From the IMG/VR virus record IMGVR_UViG_3300027801_001331, positions 1 to 34,332 of that record: a stretch of DNA of 34,332 nt; one strand, written 5' to 3'. Below are positions 1 to 7,892 of this stretch, piece by piece. The position numbers were made by a program, and so were the translations under genes. The notes below the pieces were generated by a model. That model saw nothing but the letters and a program-made list of their open reading frames with translations, was not told the origin of the DNA and searched no databases. How positions within the stretch are numbered: the stretch's first letter is position 1; each line of letters begins with the position of its first letter. This stretch comes from a virus.

Positions 1-2
1 TG

Positions 3-617
3 ATAAATGACCACGACCTAAACAAAAGATTAATGGAACTGTTTGCAGAAACAGAAGAAGTAGAAGAAGCTCCAGCACAGGAATCTTATTCACCTGGTGA
101 TGAGTACGAAGAAGGCATGGTAAGCAATTGTTGTGGCGCTCCTATTATTGGCGTTGTCGACGGCACCGGCAGATGTAGTGAATGTAAAGAAATGGCATCA
201 GCTGAAGTTGAAACAGATGAAGCAATTGAAATAGAACCAGAAACAAGTGAAGCGCCATGTGGAATGGAGCCAGAACTTGAACTTGCTCCAGATACAGAAC
301 AAACTGGTGGTTCAGTTACATTTAGACAAGAAAAGAACACTGATAAAGGTTCAGTAAGCATAGAAGCAAGTGCTGACGATATGCAAGAACTAGCAAAAGT
401 ATTAAAACTTGCAGGAATAACACTTCCGCAAGGTATAAACCCAGAACAACCAGAACAACCAGAAGCAGAAGTTGAAGTAGACGCTGATGACGGTAGTCAC
501 CCAACTATGAACTTCCCACATACAAACGTTGATGCTAATATGTCCACCGACAAAGCAGTATTAACTAGTGTTATTAGAGATAAACTTAGAGATTATCTTA
601 AAAACAGCCGTTCCTAG
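3..617 (+). CDS. Zinc-ribbon-containing acidic protein (5' partial)
   Basis: The reading frame is open to the left edge. The first in-frame ATG at 33 has no Shine-Dalgarno, so the true start probably lies upstream. From that ATG there are 194 residues. The protein is very acidic, with long Glu/Pro-rich stretches around a small four-cysteine knuckle (SNCCGAP, then GRCSEC about 12 residues later) that looks like a zinc ribbon. The C-terminus (from about residue 170) is more basic and probably helical. It ends 35 bp before the large terminase. That is the position of the small terminase (gp16) in T4, but I see no gp16-like sequence and do not assign that role. Function unknown; similar short zinc-knuckle proteins occur in marine T4-like phages from memory. 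Confidence 0.7.
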   Translation: MNDHDLNKRLMELFAETEEVEEAPAQESYSPGDEYEEGMVSNCCGAPIIGVVDGTGRCSECKEMASAEVETDEAIEIEPETSEAPCGMEPELELAPDTEQTGGSVTFRQEKNTDKGSVSIEASADDMQELAKVLKLAGITLPQGINPEQPEQPEAEVEVDADDGSHPTMNFPHTNVDANMSTDKAVLTSVIRDKLRDYLKNSRS

Positions 618-638
618 TAAACAATCCCTCAAAACTCA

Positions 639-646
639 CATAAATA
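639..646 (+). promoter_or_regulatory. Late-type promoter (CATAAATA) before terminase
   Basis: CATAAATA resembles the T4 late promoter element TATAAATA, with no -35 box. It ends only 6 nt before the terminase ATG at 653. If transcription starts at the usual distance the mRNA begins at or next to the start codon. Confidence 0.55.
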
Positions 647-652
647 CTTACT

Positions 653-2248
653 ATGCCTAAAGGAACAGTAAACACCGAGCTGGTTAAACCAGCATATCAA
701 AAACTACAGTATGACCAAGAGATGCTCAGAGAGTTTCAATTGTGTTGTGACCCGGTTGACGGGGCATTATACTTCATGGAAAAATTTGTTAAGATTCAGC
801 ATCCTACTAAGGGCGGAATTGACTTTGTTCCGTTTGATTACCAGAAAGATTTAATAGCAAACTACAACAAATTTAGATATAGTATTAACATGCTGGGCAG
901 ACAGATGGGTAAAACTACTGTAGCGGCGGCATACTTATTATGGTTTGCTATGTTTAAGCCAGATAGCACGATACTTGTAGCGGCCCACAAAGCGGCAGGC
1001 TCACAAGAAATTATGCAACGTATTAGATATGCATACGAAGGTATTCCAGATCATATTAGAGCCGGAGTTTCAGAATATAACAAGACTAGTTTAACATTTG
1101 ACAATGGATCACGTATAGTAAGTAGTACAACTACCGAGAATACTGGTCGTGGTATGTCGTTAACACTAGTTTACTTAGATGAGTTTGCATTTGTTCCACC
1201 TAGAATAGCCGCAGAATTTTGGACAGCATTGTCTCCCACATTAAGTACGGGCGGTAAGTGTATTATGACCTCAACACCTAACAGTGATGAAGACACTTTC
1301 GCTAGTATTTGGAATCAAGCAACTAAAACTGTCGACGAATACGGTAATCCAAGTGTCACCGGGGTTAACGGCTTTAAAGGTTACATGGCAAAGTGGGATC
1401 AACATCCAGATAGAACGGCAGAGTGGGCAGATGAAGAACGCAGTAGAATTGGTGAAGAGAGATTTAGACGAGAACATGAATGTGAATTTATTATTTACAA
1501 TGAAACACTCATTGACCCTTTAAAACTTGCCACTATGCATGCCACAGACGCCCTGTACAAGATGGGACAAGTACGTTGGTATAAGAGGCCCAGTGCAGAT
1601 AAGATGTATGTAGTGAGTTTAGACCCAAGTGCAGGTACCGGAGGCGACAATGCCGCACTACAAGTAATAGAACTACCTAGCATGAATCAAGTTGCAGAAT
1701 GGTGTCATAACAAAACTCCTATTGAGGGGCAAGTTAGGACTATGATGGAAATTCTAGAAGAAATACAAAACTATGGTGCTAAAGAAATTTACTGGTCTGT
1801 TGAAAACAATAGTATTGGTGAAGCGGCACTAGTTGTAATTAGAGATACCGGTGAAGAAGCTTTCCCTGGAACGTTCTTACATGATCCTGTTAAAGTACAA
1901 GGGCGTAAAGGACGTAAAGGATTCCACACTAGCAGTAAAACAAAAATTGAAGGCTGTATCCAAATTAAACGATACATAGAACAAGATAAGTTAGGTATAT
2001 GTAGTAAAGCATTAATTGGAGAGCTAAAAACATTTGTAGCAAGAGGCAATAGCTTTGCTGGACAACCAGGTGAGAGTGATGATTTGGTTATGGCTATGGT
2101 TGTCGCTTGTAGAATGGTTTCATATATTGCTACATTTGAAGATGATGTTTTCACTGTAGTAAATTCTACAATAGGAATAGAAAAATCAGATAGAGATTCC
2201 GGCCCATATGATGAATATGATGAGCCTATGCCAATTGGATTCTTGTAA
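653..2248 (+). CDS. Terminase large subunit (gp17-like DNA packaging motor/nuclease)
   Basis: ATPase and headful nuclease that pumps DNA into the prohead at the portal. 531 residues, somewhat shorter than T4 gp17. The N-terminal ATPase domain has a Walker A at 82-89 (GRQMGKTT), Walker B with catalytic Glu at 171-178 (TLVYLDEF) and a coupling motif TSTPN at 206-210. The C-terminal RNase H-like nuclease has Asp324 (SLDPS), Glu384 (WSVEN) and Asp476/477 (ESDD), matching the T4 acidic triad. The start at 653 has no clear Shine-Dalgarno but sits right behind a late-type promoter. Its stop overlaps the next start (TAATG), so the sulfotransferase is translationally coupled. The large subunit assignment is secure; no small subunit is recognised here. 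Confidence 0.97.
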   Translation: MPKGTVNTELVKPAYQKLQYDQEMLREFQLCCDPVDGALYFMEKFVKIQHPTKGGIDFVPFDYQKDLIANYNKFRYSINMLGRQMGKTTVAAAYLLWFAMFKPDSTILVAAHKAAGSQEIMQRIRYAYEGIPDHIRAGVSEYNKTSLTFDNGSRIVSSTTTENTGRGMSLTLVYLDEFAFVPPRIAAEFWTALSPTLSTGGKCIMTSTPNSDEDTFASIWNQATKTVDEYGNPSVTGVNGFKGYMAKWDQHPDRTAEWADEERSRIGEERFRREHECEFIIYNETLIDPLKLATMHATDALYKMGQVRWYKRPSADKMYVVSLDPSAGTGGDNAALQVIELPSMNQVAEWCHNKTPIEGQVRTMMEILEEIQNYGAKEIYWSVENNSIGEAALVVIRDTGEEAFPGTFLHDPVKVQGRKGRKGFHTSSKTKIEGCIQIKRYIEQDKLGICSKALIGELKTFVARGNSFAGQPGESDDLVMAMVVACRMVSYIATFEDDVFTVVNSTIGIEKSDRDSGPYDEYDEPMPIGFL

Positions 2249-3048
2249 TGTCTAAAGAATTATTGTTGTGTGTCGGGCCAGCTCGAACAGGCACTACATG
2301 GCTTTGGGAAAACTTAAAAAAAACGCATAATTCATACGATTTAAAAGAAACATACATATGGTGTGAAAAGCCATTCCCCGATTTTCCATTACGATATAAA
2401 GGCAAGCCTTTTGAAAAAACATTAAATGAATACTACACTACTATAGAACAATCTGAAAAACCTTGGATGGACTTTTCATTAGGATGGTACCAACCTCAGC
2501 GAAGTGTATTGCCTATCAATGAATTAAACAAGCGTTTTGACTTAACTGTTTACTTGTGGATTAGAGACCCATACGAAACATGGATTAGTATGATTAACCA
2601 TACTAGTTGGTGGACACATGTTAGAACTACAATGGGCGAAGTGTTTGATAGAGAAGCAAAATTATTTAATACGCCACAAGGTGTTGACATACTTAAACGT
2701 AAAGTACAGCAACATGCAACTAGAAAAATAGAGACAGCTGATAAATTAATGTATGCACAGAACAAATATAGCGATATAATACCAAGTTGGCAAGACACAG
2801 GTGTTAACTTAGTACTACTAGACTTTAACAAAATAGGCGATTCAGCGTACTTTAATCGTAAATTAGGCATAGAGTGTGAATGGGACCACACAACACGTTA
2901 TGCTATGGGAGGATTAGATTATGCAGAGCAAAAAAAGAATGTTATAGTTACAGATGAAACCGTTGACCCGGGCGTAAGAGACATGATTAAAGAAATGTAT
3001 AAAAACGATTATGAATACTTAAACGACATAAAAGATAAATACAAGTAG
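2248..3048 (+). CDS. PAPS-dependent sulfotransferase-like protein
   Basis: 266 residues with both PAPS-binding signatures of the sulfotransferase family: a 5'-phosphosulfate loop at residues 10-20 (GPARTGTTWLW) and a 3'-phosphate-binding segment at 106-114 (RDPYETWIS), with the spacing usual for the fold. The expected reaction is transfer of sulfate from PAPS to a hydroxyl or amine of a sugar, lipid or protein; the acceptor cannot be read from sequence. The start codon overlaps the terminase stop by one base, so it is made with the late packaging genes. That favours modification of a virion component or the cell surface late in infection (inference). No signal peptide or membrane segment, so probably cytoplasmic. 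Confidence 0.8.
   Translation: MSKELLLCVGPARTGTTWLWENLKKTHNSYDLKETYIWCEKPFPDFPLRYKGKPFEKTLNEYYTTIEQSEKPWMDFSLGWYQPQRSVLPINELNKRFDLTVYLWIRDPYETWISMINHTSWWTHVRTTMGEVFDREAKLFNTPQGVDILKRKVQQHATRKIETADKLMYAQNKYSDIIPSWQDTGVNLVLLDFNKIGDSAYFNRKLGIECEWDHTTRYAMGGLDYAEQKKNVIVTDETVDPGVRDMIKEMYKNDYEYLNDIKDKYK
3034..3041 (+). promoter_or_regulatory. Late-type promoter (GATAAATA) before the 427-aa gene
   Basis: GATAAATA at the end of the sulfotransferase gene, 19 nt before the ATG at 3061, with a purine-rich ribosome site (AGGAGA, about 3047-3052) between. The context matches the other late-type elements in this window. Confidence 0.5.
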
Positions 3049-3060
3049 GAGATATATTAA

Positions 3061-4344
3061 ATGGCGATTTCAGTTAAAACAGTAGCAGACAAAGTATTCA
3101 ACTTATTAAAAGGATATGGTTTTGCTGTTGACACTTACGATAAAGAAGGCGTTACAGTAGGCGATCCTGCAGATGCAGTACGTTTTTACGTTGAAGATCC
3201 AGACTTACTAGTTACACTTAATGTACCTCAAGAAGAAATTAAGTTTAGTGTTAGTGCAAATACAGAAGAAACTGACATTTTACGACAGCAACTCAAACAG
3301 TTATCCCAAAGTTACTTGATGAACTTAGACTTCAGAGTATTTGGGAAAACACTTAAACCAATAAGCGATGCAATAAGTGTTGCAAAAGCATCTAAAGAGA
3401 CAGGTATGGAATCAGTAACAGAAGCAAATTTAGGACCGGTAAGCGGTTCAGTAAAAACTAGTTATCAACCACTAGACAACGTTAAGATTATTGTTAAGCA
3501 CAGTAAAGACGTTAATGAAGAAGTACGTGGTTCGAGAAGCAGAAACATTAATAAGATTTTTATTCAAGCGAACGAAGAACGTCATTTGTTCCCAAGTAAA
3601 AACTTACATGGTGCAAGAGCAATGGCTAGGCACATACACAATGGTGGCACAATGCACGACACAGTCGCTGAAAGCATTATTGGAATGTGTAAAGACTTTG
3701 GTTCTATCAAAGAGTTTGTTGGGTATGTTACTAAGAAAGGGTTGGTTAATGAGACCAATGGCGAGTATGTCTCACTTGCTAAAGAACATATTGAAAACAT
3801 TAGAACTACATTTAAGAAACTTAGCGGTGTAAAAACTTATGCAAATGCTGTTGAAAGTTTAGCAGAATTTAATAACGTTGAAATAGTTAATGAAGTAAAC
3901 TTAGAAGATCACTTCACTGAAACACATTTTGACGAAAAAGTAGGAAATGCACATAATACATTAAGTAGATTAGTTAATAAGCAGTCCGCTTTTGAAAGTT
4001 ACATAATGGATACTATCCAAACTGAAGCATTTAAGAATGCTAAAACACTTATGCAAGAAAGTGATGTAATGCAGTTTGATACACCTAATGCACAATTAGG
4101 ATATAGAGTATCACAACTAGGGCAATCTGCAACTAGCGAGAAGTTAGGCGGATACTTAAATGGTATAGGTAGCAAGTTATCTGGAGGAGGCAATATGTCT
4201 CAGTTTGAATACAGAGCGGTTAAGGCATCATTGCTTTCAGCACAGAATTCAGCACCAGTTATGGCAGAAAGTACAGACGATTTAGGTAAGTATGAATCCT
4301 TCCTAGACACGTTTACTAGTACTGATAAGCCTTTTGCTCAATAA
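3061..4344 (+). CDS. Conserved marine T4-like phage protein, probable late/virion protein
   Basis: 427 residues, no recognised enzymatic motif, no signal peptide or membrane segment. The first 80 residues look like a small alpha/beta domain. The middle has a conserved-looking stretch around residues 158-200 (RSRNINKIFI, then a basic GARAMARHIHNGG segment) that I recall from unnamed cyanophage proteins. The C-terminal third is helical and ends in a Ser/Thr-rich tail. It has a good ribosome site (AGGAGA), a late-type promoter just upstream, and lies between packaging genes and gp32. A virion or assembly role is inference from the promoter class; a DNA-associated role is also possible. Confidence 0.8.
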   Translation: MAISVKTVADKVFNLLKGYGFAVDTYDKEGVTVGDPADAVRFYVEDPDLLVTLNVPQEEIKFSVSANTEETDILRQQLKQLSQSYLMNLDFRVFGKTLKPISDAISVAKASKETGMESVTEANLGPVSGSVKTSYQPLDNVKIIVKHSKDVNEEVRGSRSRNINKIFIQANEERHLFPSKNLHGARAMARHIHNGGTMHDTVAESIIGMCKDFGSIKEFVGYVTKKGLVNETNGEYVSLAKEHIENIRTTFKKLSGVKTYANAVESLAEFNNVEIVNEVNLEDHFTETHFDEKVGNAHNTLSRLVNKQSAFESYIMDTIQTEAFKNAKTLMQESDVMQFDTPNAQLGYRVSQLGQSATSEKLGGYLNGIGSKLSGGGNMSQFEYRAVKASLLSAQNSAPVMAESTDDLGKYESFLDTFTSTDKPFAQ

Positions 4345-4369
4345 AAAGACGGTTTAAAGTGCCGTAAGG

Positions 4370-4377
4370 CATAAATA
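4370..4377 (+). promoter_or_regulatory. Late-type promoter-like element (CATAAATA) far upstream of gp32
   Basis: CATAAATA in the 168-bp gap between the 427-aa gene and gp32, 135 nt before the gp32 ATG. It could add late gp32 transcription to the sigma70-like promoter at 4423-4451. A small GCC-GTAA-GGC hairpin precedes it (about 4361-4370). Confidence 0.35.
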
Positions 4378-4401
4378 CTATTACAATAAAGACAACGATT
4401 G

Positions 4402-4415
4402 CTATCACGTGATAG
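4402..4415 (+). promoter_or_regulatory. Perfect 14-bp palindrome upstream of the gp32 promoter
   Basis: CTATCACGTGATAG is its own reverse complement and ends 7 nt before the -35 box of the gp32 promoter. This is the position of a typical operator or activator site. No regulator is identified. Confidence 0.45.
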
Positions 4416-4422
4416 AAAAAGG

Positions 4423-4451
4423 TTGACAACATGGCAAAGATATATTATAAT
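4423..4451 (+). promoter_or_regulatory. Sigma70-type promoter for gp32/uvsX
   Basis: TTGACA at 4423-4428, 17-nt spacer, TATAAT at 4446-4451: both hexamers are consensus. The flank AAAAAGG before the -35 box recurs in the promoters at 7833, 8661 and 8747, so these form one phage promoter family. It leaves a leader of about 55 nt before gp32. Confidence 0.85.
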
Positions 4452-4462
4452 AACCCAAGTTA

Positions 4463-4484
4463 GGACACAAACACAGAAGTCCTG
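4463..4484 (+). promoter_or_regulatory. Possible hairpin in the gp32 mRNA leader
   Basis: AGGAC and GTCCT can pair across a 12-nt A-rich loop in the gp32 leader, upstream of the ribosome site (GGAGAAA). T4 gp32 represses its own translation by binding a structured leader. This weak 5-bp stem with an unpaired A-rich loop is a candidate counterpart but is not proof. Confidence 0.3.
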
Positions 4485-4512
4485 ACACACATGGCACATA
4501 TGGAGAAATAAC

Positions 4513-5547
4513 ATGGCATCTTTACAAGAAATTAGAGCTAAACTGGCCTCTATGGAATCTAATTCCAAACCAAACAGTTCATCAAACGGCGGCGACAACG
4601 CCATTTACCCCCACTGGAATATCGACGAGAACACTAGTACAACACTAAGGTTTTTGCCTGATAGCGATCCCGACAACACTTTTTTCTGGGTAGAAAGACA
4701 AATGATTCGTCTTACTTTCCCTGGAGTAAAAGGTGGAGACATGAAACCAGTAACAGTACAAGTACCTTGTGCAGAAATGTACGGCGACACTTGTCCAGTA
4801 TTAACTGAAGTACGTCCTTGGTTTAAGGATGCATCTTTAGAAGACCTAGGTCGTAAATATTGGAAAAAACGTAGTTACATCTTTAACGGATTTGTAACTG
4901 AAAATCCACTAAGCGAAACAGCACCTGAAAATCCAGTAAGGCGTTTTGTAATCTCACCACAAATCTTTAACATTATTAAATCAGCACTAATGGACCCAGA
5001 TATGGAAAACATTCCAACTGACTATACTGCTGGAACAGATTTTAGAGTTACTAAAACAACTAAAGGACAGTATGCTGATTACAGTACTTCAAAATGGGCT
5101 CGTAAAGAGCGTGGCTTGGATGAAACTGAACTAGCGGCGATTGACGCAAATGGCTTATTTACACTTTCAGACTTTTTACCTAAAAGACCTGGACAAGACG
5201 AACTTAACGCAATTAGCGAAATGTTCCAAGCATCGGTTGACGGTGAGTTGTATGATCCAGAGCGTTGGGCAATGTTCTACAAGCCTTATGGCGTAGAAAC
5301 ACCTAAGTCAGCAACACAACCTACTACAGCACCTGTGCAAACAGCGGCACCGGTAGCGGCTCCAGTAGCGGCTCCAGTTGCAGAAGCGACAGCAGACATT
5401 CCGTTTGATGTTACGCCAACAGCGGCACCAGTAGTAGCAACTGCACCAGCACCAGTGGCACCAGTTGCTCCGGCGGCTCCTGCGGCAGAAAGTGATGCAA
5501 AACCTAGTGCAGATGACATTCTGAACATGATTAGAAACCGTTCTTAA
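4513..5547 (+). CDS. Single-stranded DNA-binding protein gp32
   Basis: Coats ssDNA at replication forks and recombination intermediates and interacts with UvsX/UvsY and the helicase-loading machinery. 344 residues. Residues 1-20 form the basic/helical cooperativity arm. The core (about 30-250) contains gp32 hallmarks: HWNIDEN, FFWVERQ, the CAEMYGDTC loop, KYWKKRSYIFNGF and YADYSTSKWARKE. A long Ala/Pro/Val linker (about 265-325) leads to a short tail (SDAKPSADDIL). T4 gp32 binds zinc through one His and three Cys. Here only Cys86 and Cys94 are evident in that loop and the third Cys position is Leu, so zinc binding may be lost or altered. Followed closely by uvsX, as expected for a recombination operon. 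Confidence 0.93.
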   Translation: MASLQEIRAKLASMESNSKPNSSSNGGDNAIYPHWNIDENTSTTLRFLPDSDPDNTFFWVERQMIRLTFPGVKGGDMKPVTVQVPCAEMYGDTCPVLTEVRPWFKDASLEDLGRKYWKKRSYIFNGFVTENPLSETAPENPVRRFVISPQIFNIIKSALMDPDMENIPTDYTAGTDFRVTKTTKGQYADYSTSKWARKERGLDETELAAIDANGLFTLSDFLPKRPGQDELNAISEMFQASVDGELYDPERWAMFYKPYGVETPKSATQPTTAPVQTAAPVAAPVAAPVAEATADIPFDVTPTAAPVVATAPAPVAPVAPAAPAAESDAKPSADDILNMIRNRS

Positions 5548-5557
5548 GGAGTACAAC

Positions 5558-6676
5558 ATGCAGAAACCATTTGACTTAACAAAGTTCCGAACAGGAATCA
5601 CGAAAAGTATCGCTGGCATCAGTGCTGGCTTTCATGATCCACAGGATTGGATATCAACTGGTAACTACACTCTTAACTACCTAATTAGTGGGGACTTCCA
5701 AAAGGGAGTTCCTCTAGGTAAAGTAAGTGTATTTGCAGGAGAGTCTGGTTCAGGTAAATCGTTTATCTGTTCAGGTAACTTAGTGCGTAATGCACAACAA
5801 CAAGGCTGTCAAGTAGTATTATTTGATAGTGAGAATGCACTAGATGAAGATTGGCTACAAGCATTAGGCGTTGATACAACACCTGAGAAATTATTGAAGA
5901 TTGGCGTCTCAATGATTGATGATGTAGCAAAAACAATTAGTGACTTTGTAAAAGACTATAAGTCTAACTATGGTGACCTACCATATGCAGAGCAACCTAA
6001 ATTACTATTCGTAGTGGATAGTTTAGGAATGTTGCTTACACCTACCGATGTTGCACAGTTTGAAAAAGGCGACATGAAAGGTGATATGGGTAGAAAGCCT
6101 AAGGCATTAACAGCCCTAGTTAGAAATACAGTTAACCAACTAGCACCACATCCAATCGGACTTGTTGCAACTAACCATACATACGCATCGCAAGATATGT
6201 TTGACCCTGATGATAAGATATCAGGTGGACAAGGATTTGTATATGCTTCAAGTATTGTAGTAGCAATGAAGAAGTTGAAACTTAAAGAAGACGAAGACGG
6301 AAATAAAGTATCGACAGTACAAGGTATTAGAGCGGCATGTAAAGTAGTGAAAACACGTTACAGCAAACCGTTTGAAAGTGTACAGATTAAAATTCCGTAT
6401 GAATCAGGCATGAATCCTTACTCAGGTATTTTAGAATTACTTGAGCAAAAAGGAATCGTTGTAAAAACTGGTAATAAACTAGAATATACATCACCTGTTA
6501 CAGGCGAAGTTATTAAAGAGTTTAGAAAGCAGTGGACTGAAGAGAGACTTCAAATAGTAATGGATGAATGGAATCAAATACCTGATGCAAACTATCATGA
6601 TGATTTTAGTGATTTAGTTGACGATGAGACTTTAGTAGATGAACCTACTGTAGAGGAGTTGGCAAATGAATCCTGA
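5558..6676 (+). CDS. uvsX: UvsX recombinase (RecA-like)
   Basis: Forms filaments on gp32-covered ssDNA and drives strand exchange for recombination-dependent replication and repair. 372 residues, close to T4 UvsX (about 390). Walker A is at 61-68 (GESGSGKS), the RecA-type DSENALDE segment at 90-97 and Walker B at 149-155 (LLFVVDS). A DNA-binding-loop region rich in Lys/Gly follows around 165-180. The tail is acidic, as usual for UvsX. A strong ribosome site (AAGGAG) precedes ATG 5558. It sits 10 bp after gp32, and its last 11 bp overlap the next small gene. Confidence 0.95.
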   Translation: MQKPFDLTKFRTGITKSIAGISAGFHDPQDWISTGNYTLNYLISGDFQKGVPLGKVSVFAGESGSGKSFICSGNLVRNAQQQGCQVVLFDSENALDEDWLQALGVDTTPEKLLKIGVSMIDDVAKTISDFVKDYKSNYGDLPYAEQPKLLFVVDSLGMLLTPTDVAQFEKGDMKGDMGRKPKALTALVRNTVNQLAPHPIGLVATNHTYASQDMFDPDDKISGGQGFVYASSIVVAMKKLKLKEDEDGNKVSTVQGIRAACKVVKTRYSKPFESVQIKIPYESGMNPYSGILELLEQKGIVVKTGNKLEYTSPVTGEVIKEFRKQWTEERLQIVMDEWNQIPDANYHDDFSDLVDDETLVDEPTVEELANES

Positions 6677-6896
6677 TTTAGATTTTCTAGTAGAAATTTG
6701 GGACGGTATGAAAAATTACATTACCAAGAAAGACAGGCTACAGGCGGCAGAACAAATCATTACTATTTTTGATGAGAATGCCGACCTTGCTGATATTCAA
6801 GCAAATATCAACATGTTTGACTCGGCTATGAAAAATGCAATTATTGGGCATTTTGGTCTAGACGAAGATGAAGATGACGCAGACTGGGAAGAATAG
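6666..6896 (+). CDS. Small acidic protein of unknown function
   Basis: 76 residues, strongly acidic, with an Asp/Glu-rich C-terminus (DEDEDDADWEE). The rest is predicted helical, with no cysteine cluster or membrane segment. The start overlaps the end of uvsX by 11 bp and the next start follows 2 bp after its stop, so it is embedded in the recombination operon and probably translated by coupling. A GAGG ribosome site lies in the uvsX end. The acidic tail could mimic DNA or bind a recombination protein (inference). Not recognised as a named family. Confidence 0.75.
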   Translation: MNPDLDFLVEIWDGMKNYITKKDRLQAAEQIITIFDENADLADIQANINMFDSAMKNAIIGHFGLDEDEDDADWEE

Positions 6897-6898
6897 AC

Positions 6899-7360
6899 AT
6901 GGCAGGGTGGTTTAATTCAGTTGTCGAGGATCTAAGCAAAATTGTAGGATCCATAGACTATTTTGAGAAAGAACTCCAAGAAGCAAAATACGAATGTACC
7001 ATTAAAGGGAGCCTCGAGAAATTGAGTGCCTCCCTCCCTGGTATTACTGAGCATCGCTTTAATCAGTTACAAGAGATTGAAGCAATTCTCGAACACTTAA
7101 ATATAGAACTTCGTAGAGAACGTTCTAAAGTATTCCGCAAGTACTTTGAAAGTTATAACAGAACACTTACTAGTAGAGATGCTGAAAAGTTTGTTGATGG
7201 TGAGGAAAGTGTAATTAACTTACAGCACCTTTGCAACCAATACAGTCTTTTACGCAATAAGTACCTAGGCATTATGAAAGGCTTAGATACAAAGCAATGG
7301 CAAATCGGACATATTACACGGTTAAGAACTGCTGGTATGGAAGATATTTCAATAGGTTAG
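6899..7360 (+). CDS. UvsY-like recombination mediator (tentative)
   Basis: 153 residues, almost wholly helical and charged, in the operon gp32-uvsX-small acidic-this gene. T4 UvsY (137 aa) loads UvsX on gp32-coated ssDNA as a helical oligomer. The C-terminal part here (LRNKYLGIMKGLDTKQWQIG, then HITRLRTAG) resembles the UvsY C-terminus in pattern: hydrophobic helix, GF/I-x-I-x-x-I, Arg, and a final Gly. The N-terminal half contains long amphipathic helices. Size, charge pattern and gene neighbours support the call, but sequence identity is low, so another helical recombination accessory is possible. Confidence 0.55.
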   Translation: MAGWFNSVVEDLSKIVGSIDYFEKELQEAKYECTIKGSLEKLSASLPGITEHRFNQLQEIEAILEHLNIELRRERSKVFRKYFESYNRTLTSRDAEKFVDGEESVINLQHLCNQYSLLRNKYLGIMKGLDTKQWQIGHITRLRTAGMEDISIG

Positions 7361-7364
7361 CGAA

Positions 7365-7826
7365 ATGCAAGATGCTGGATGTAGGAACCAGGATATGATC
7401 CACGTCCAAGTTATAGGACAAATCAGAAACAAACAATTAATAGAACGAGTCAGTGAATTATTACTCGAGAATATTATCACTACAAAATTAAGACGCCCAA
7501 TAGATATTACAGTCAATATATTAACCGTTTGCGATGAACAAGCTGGCGGCTATTGTTGGGGCGATAGATCAACAGTTGAAATAGAAATAGCTAGAACGTC
7601 AAACGAACATAATTACTCACGTGAAAAAATGCTAACTAATTTAACACACGAATTAATCCATGCAAAACAGTTTATAATGGGAGAGATTACTCCTACTATG
7701 AACATGTGGAAACAGCAGGAAATAAATCGTGCTAAAGTTCCTTACAGTCATCAACCCTGGGAGCGAGAAGCATATCGTTGGGAAAAACGTTTATATGAAA
7801 ATTACTTCCAAAAATTAAGGGTATAA
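7365..7826 (+). CDS. HExxH zinc metallopeptidase-like protein (SprT-like)
   Basis: 153 residues from ATG 7365. A second ATG at 7395 (residue 11) has the better ribosome site (TAGGA at 7382-7386) and gives a natural start MIHVQVIG. The zinc-peptidase motif HELIH lies at residues 95-99, in THELIHAKQ, with downstream glutamates in PWEREAYRWE (133-140) as possible third ligand. This arrangement is seen in small SprT-like or minigluzincin proteins. A SprT-like role would be cleavage of proteins crosslinked to DNA, which fits the recombination operon, but no zinc ribbon is present. Substrate unknown. It is the last gene before a new promoter. Confidence 0.7.
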   Translation: MQDAGCRNQDMIHVQVIGQIRNKQLIERVSELLLENIITTKLRRPIDITVNILTVCDEQAGGYCWGDRSTVEIEIARTSNEHNYSREKMLTNLTHELIHAKQFIMGEITPTMNMWKQQEINRAKVPYSHQPWEREAYRWEKRLYENYFQKLRV

Positions 7827-7832
7827 AAAAGG

Positions 7833-7861
7833 TTGACATAAGGTACCCTTTTTAGTATAAT
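7833..7861 (+). promoter_or_regulatory. Sigma70-type promoter before the 64-aa ORF and exonuclease
   Basis: TTGACA at 7833-7838, 17-nt spacer, TATAAT at 7856-7861, with the shared AAAAAAGG flank upstream and TTTAG just before the -10. Leader of about 25 nt to ATG 7893. Confidence 0.85.
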
Positions 7862-7892
7862 AGTTAGTACAAAGCAAAACTAGGTGCATAAT

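Noticed and set aside
1-10. TGATAAATGA at the left edge as a late promoter
   Set aside because: It deviates from ATAAATA at the last position and the neighbouring frame is open upstream, so it is probably coding.
5286-5619. Minus-strand open frames opposite the gp32 linker and uvsX start
   Set aside because: They are composition shadows of the Ala/Pro-rich linker with no ribosome site or promoter.
7884-7892. GTG start upstream of the 64-aa ORF
   Set aside because: The GTG is part of the TAGGTG ribosome site for ATG 7893.
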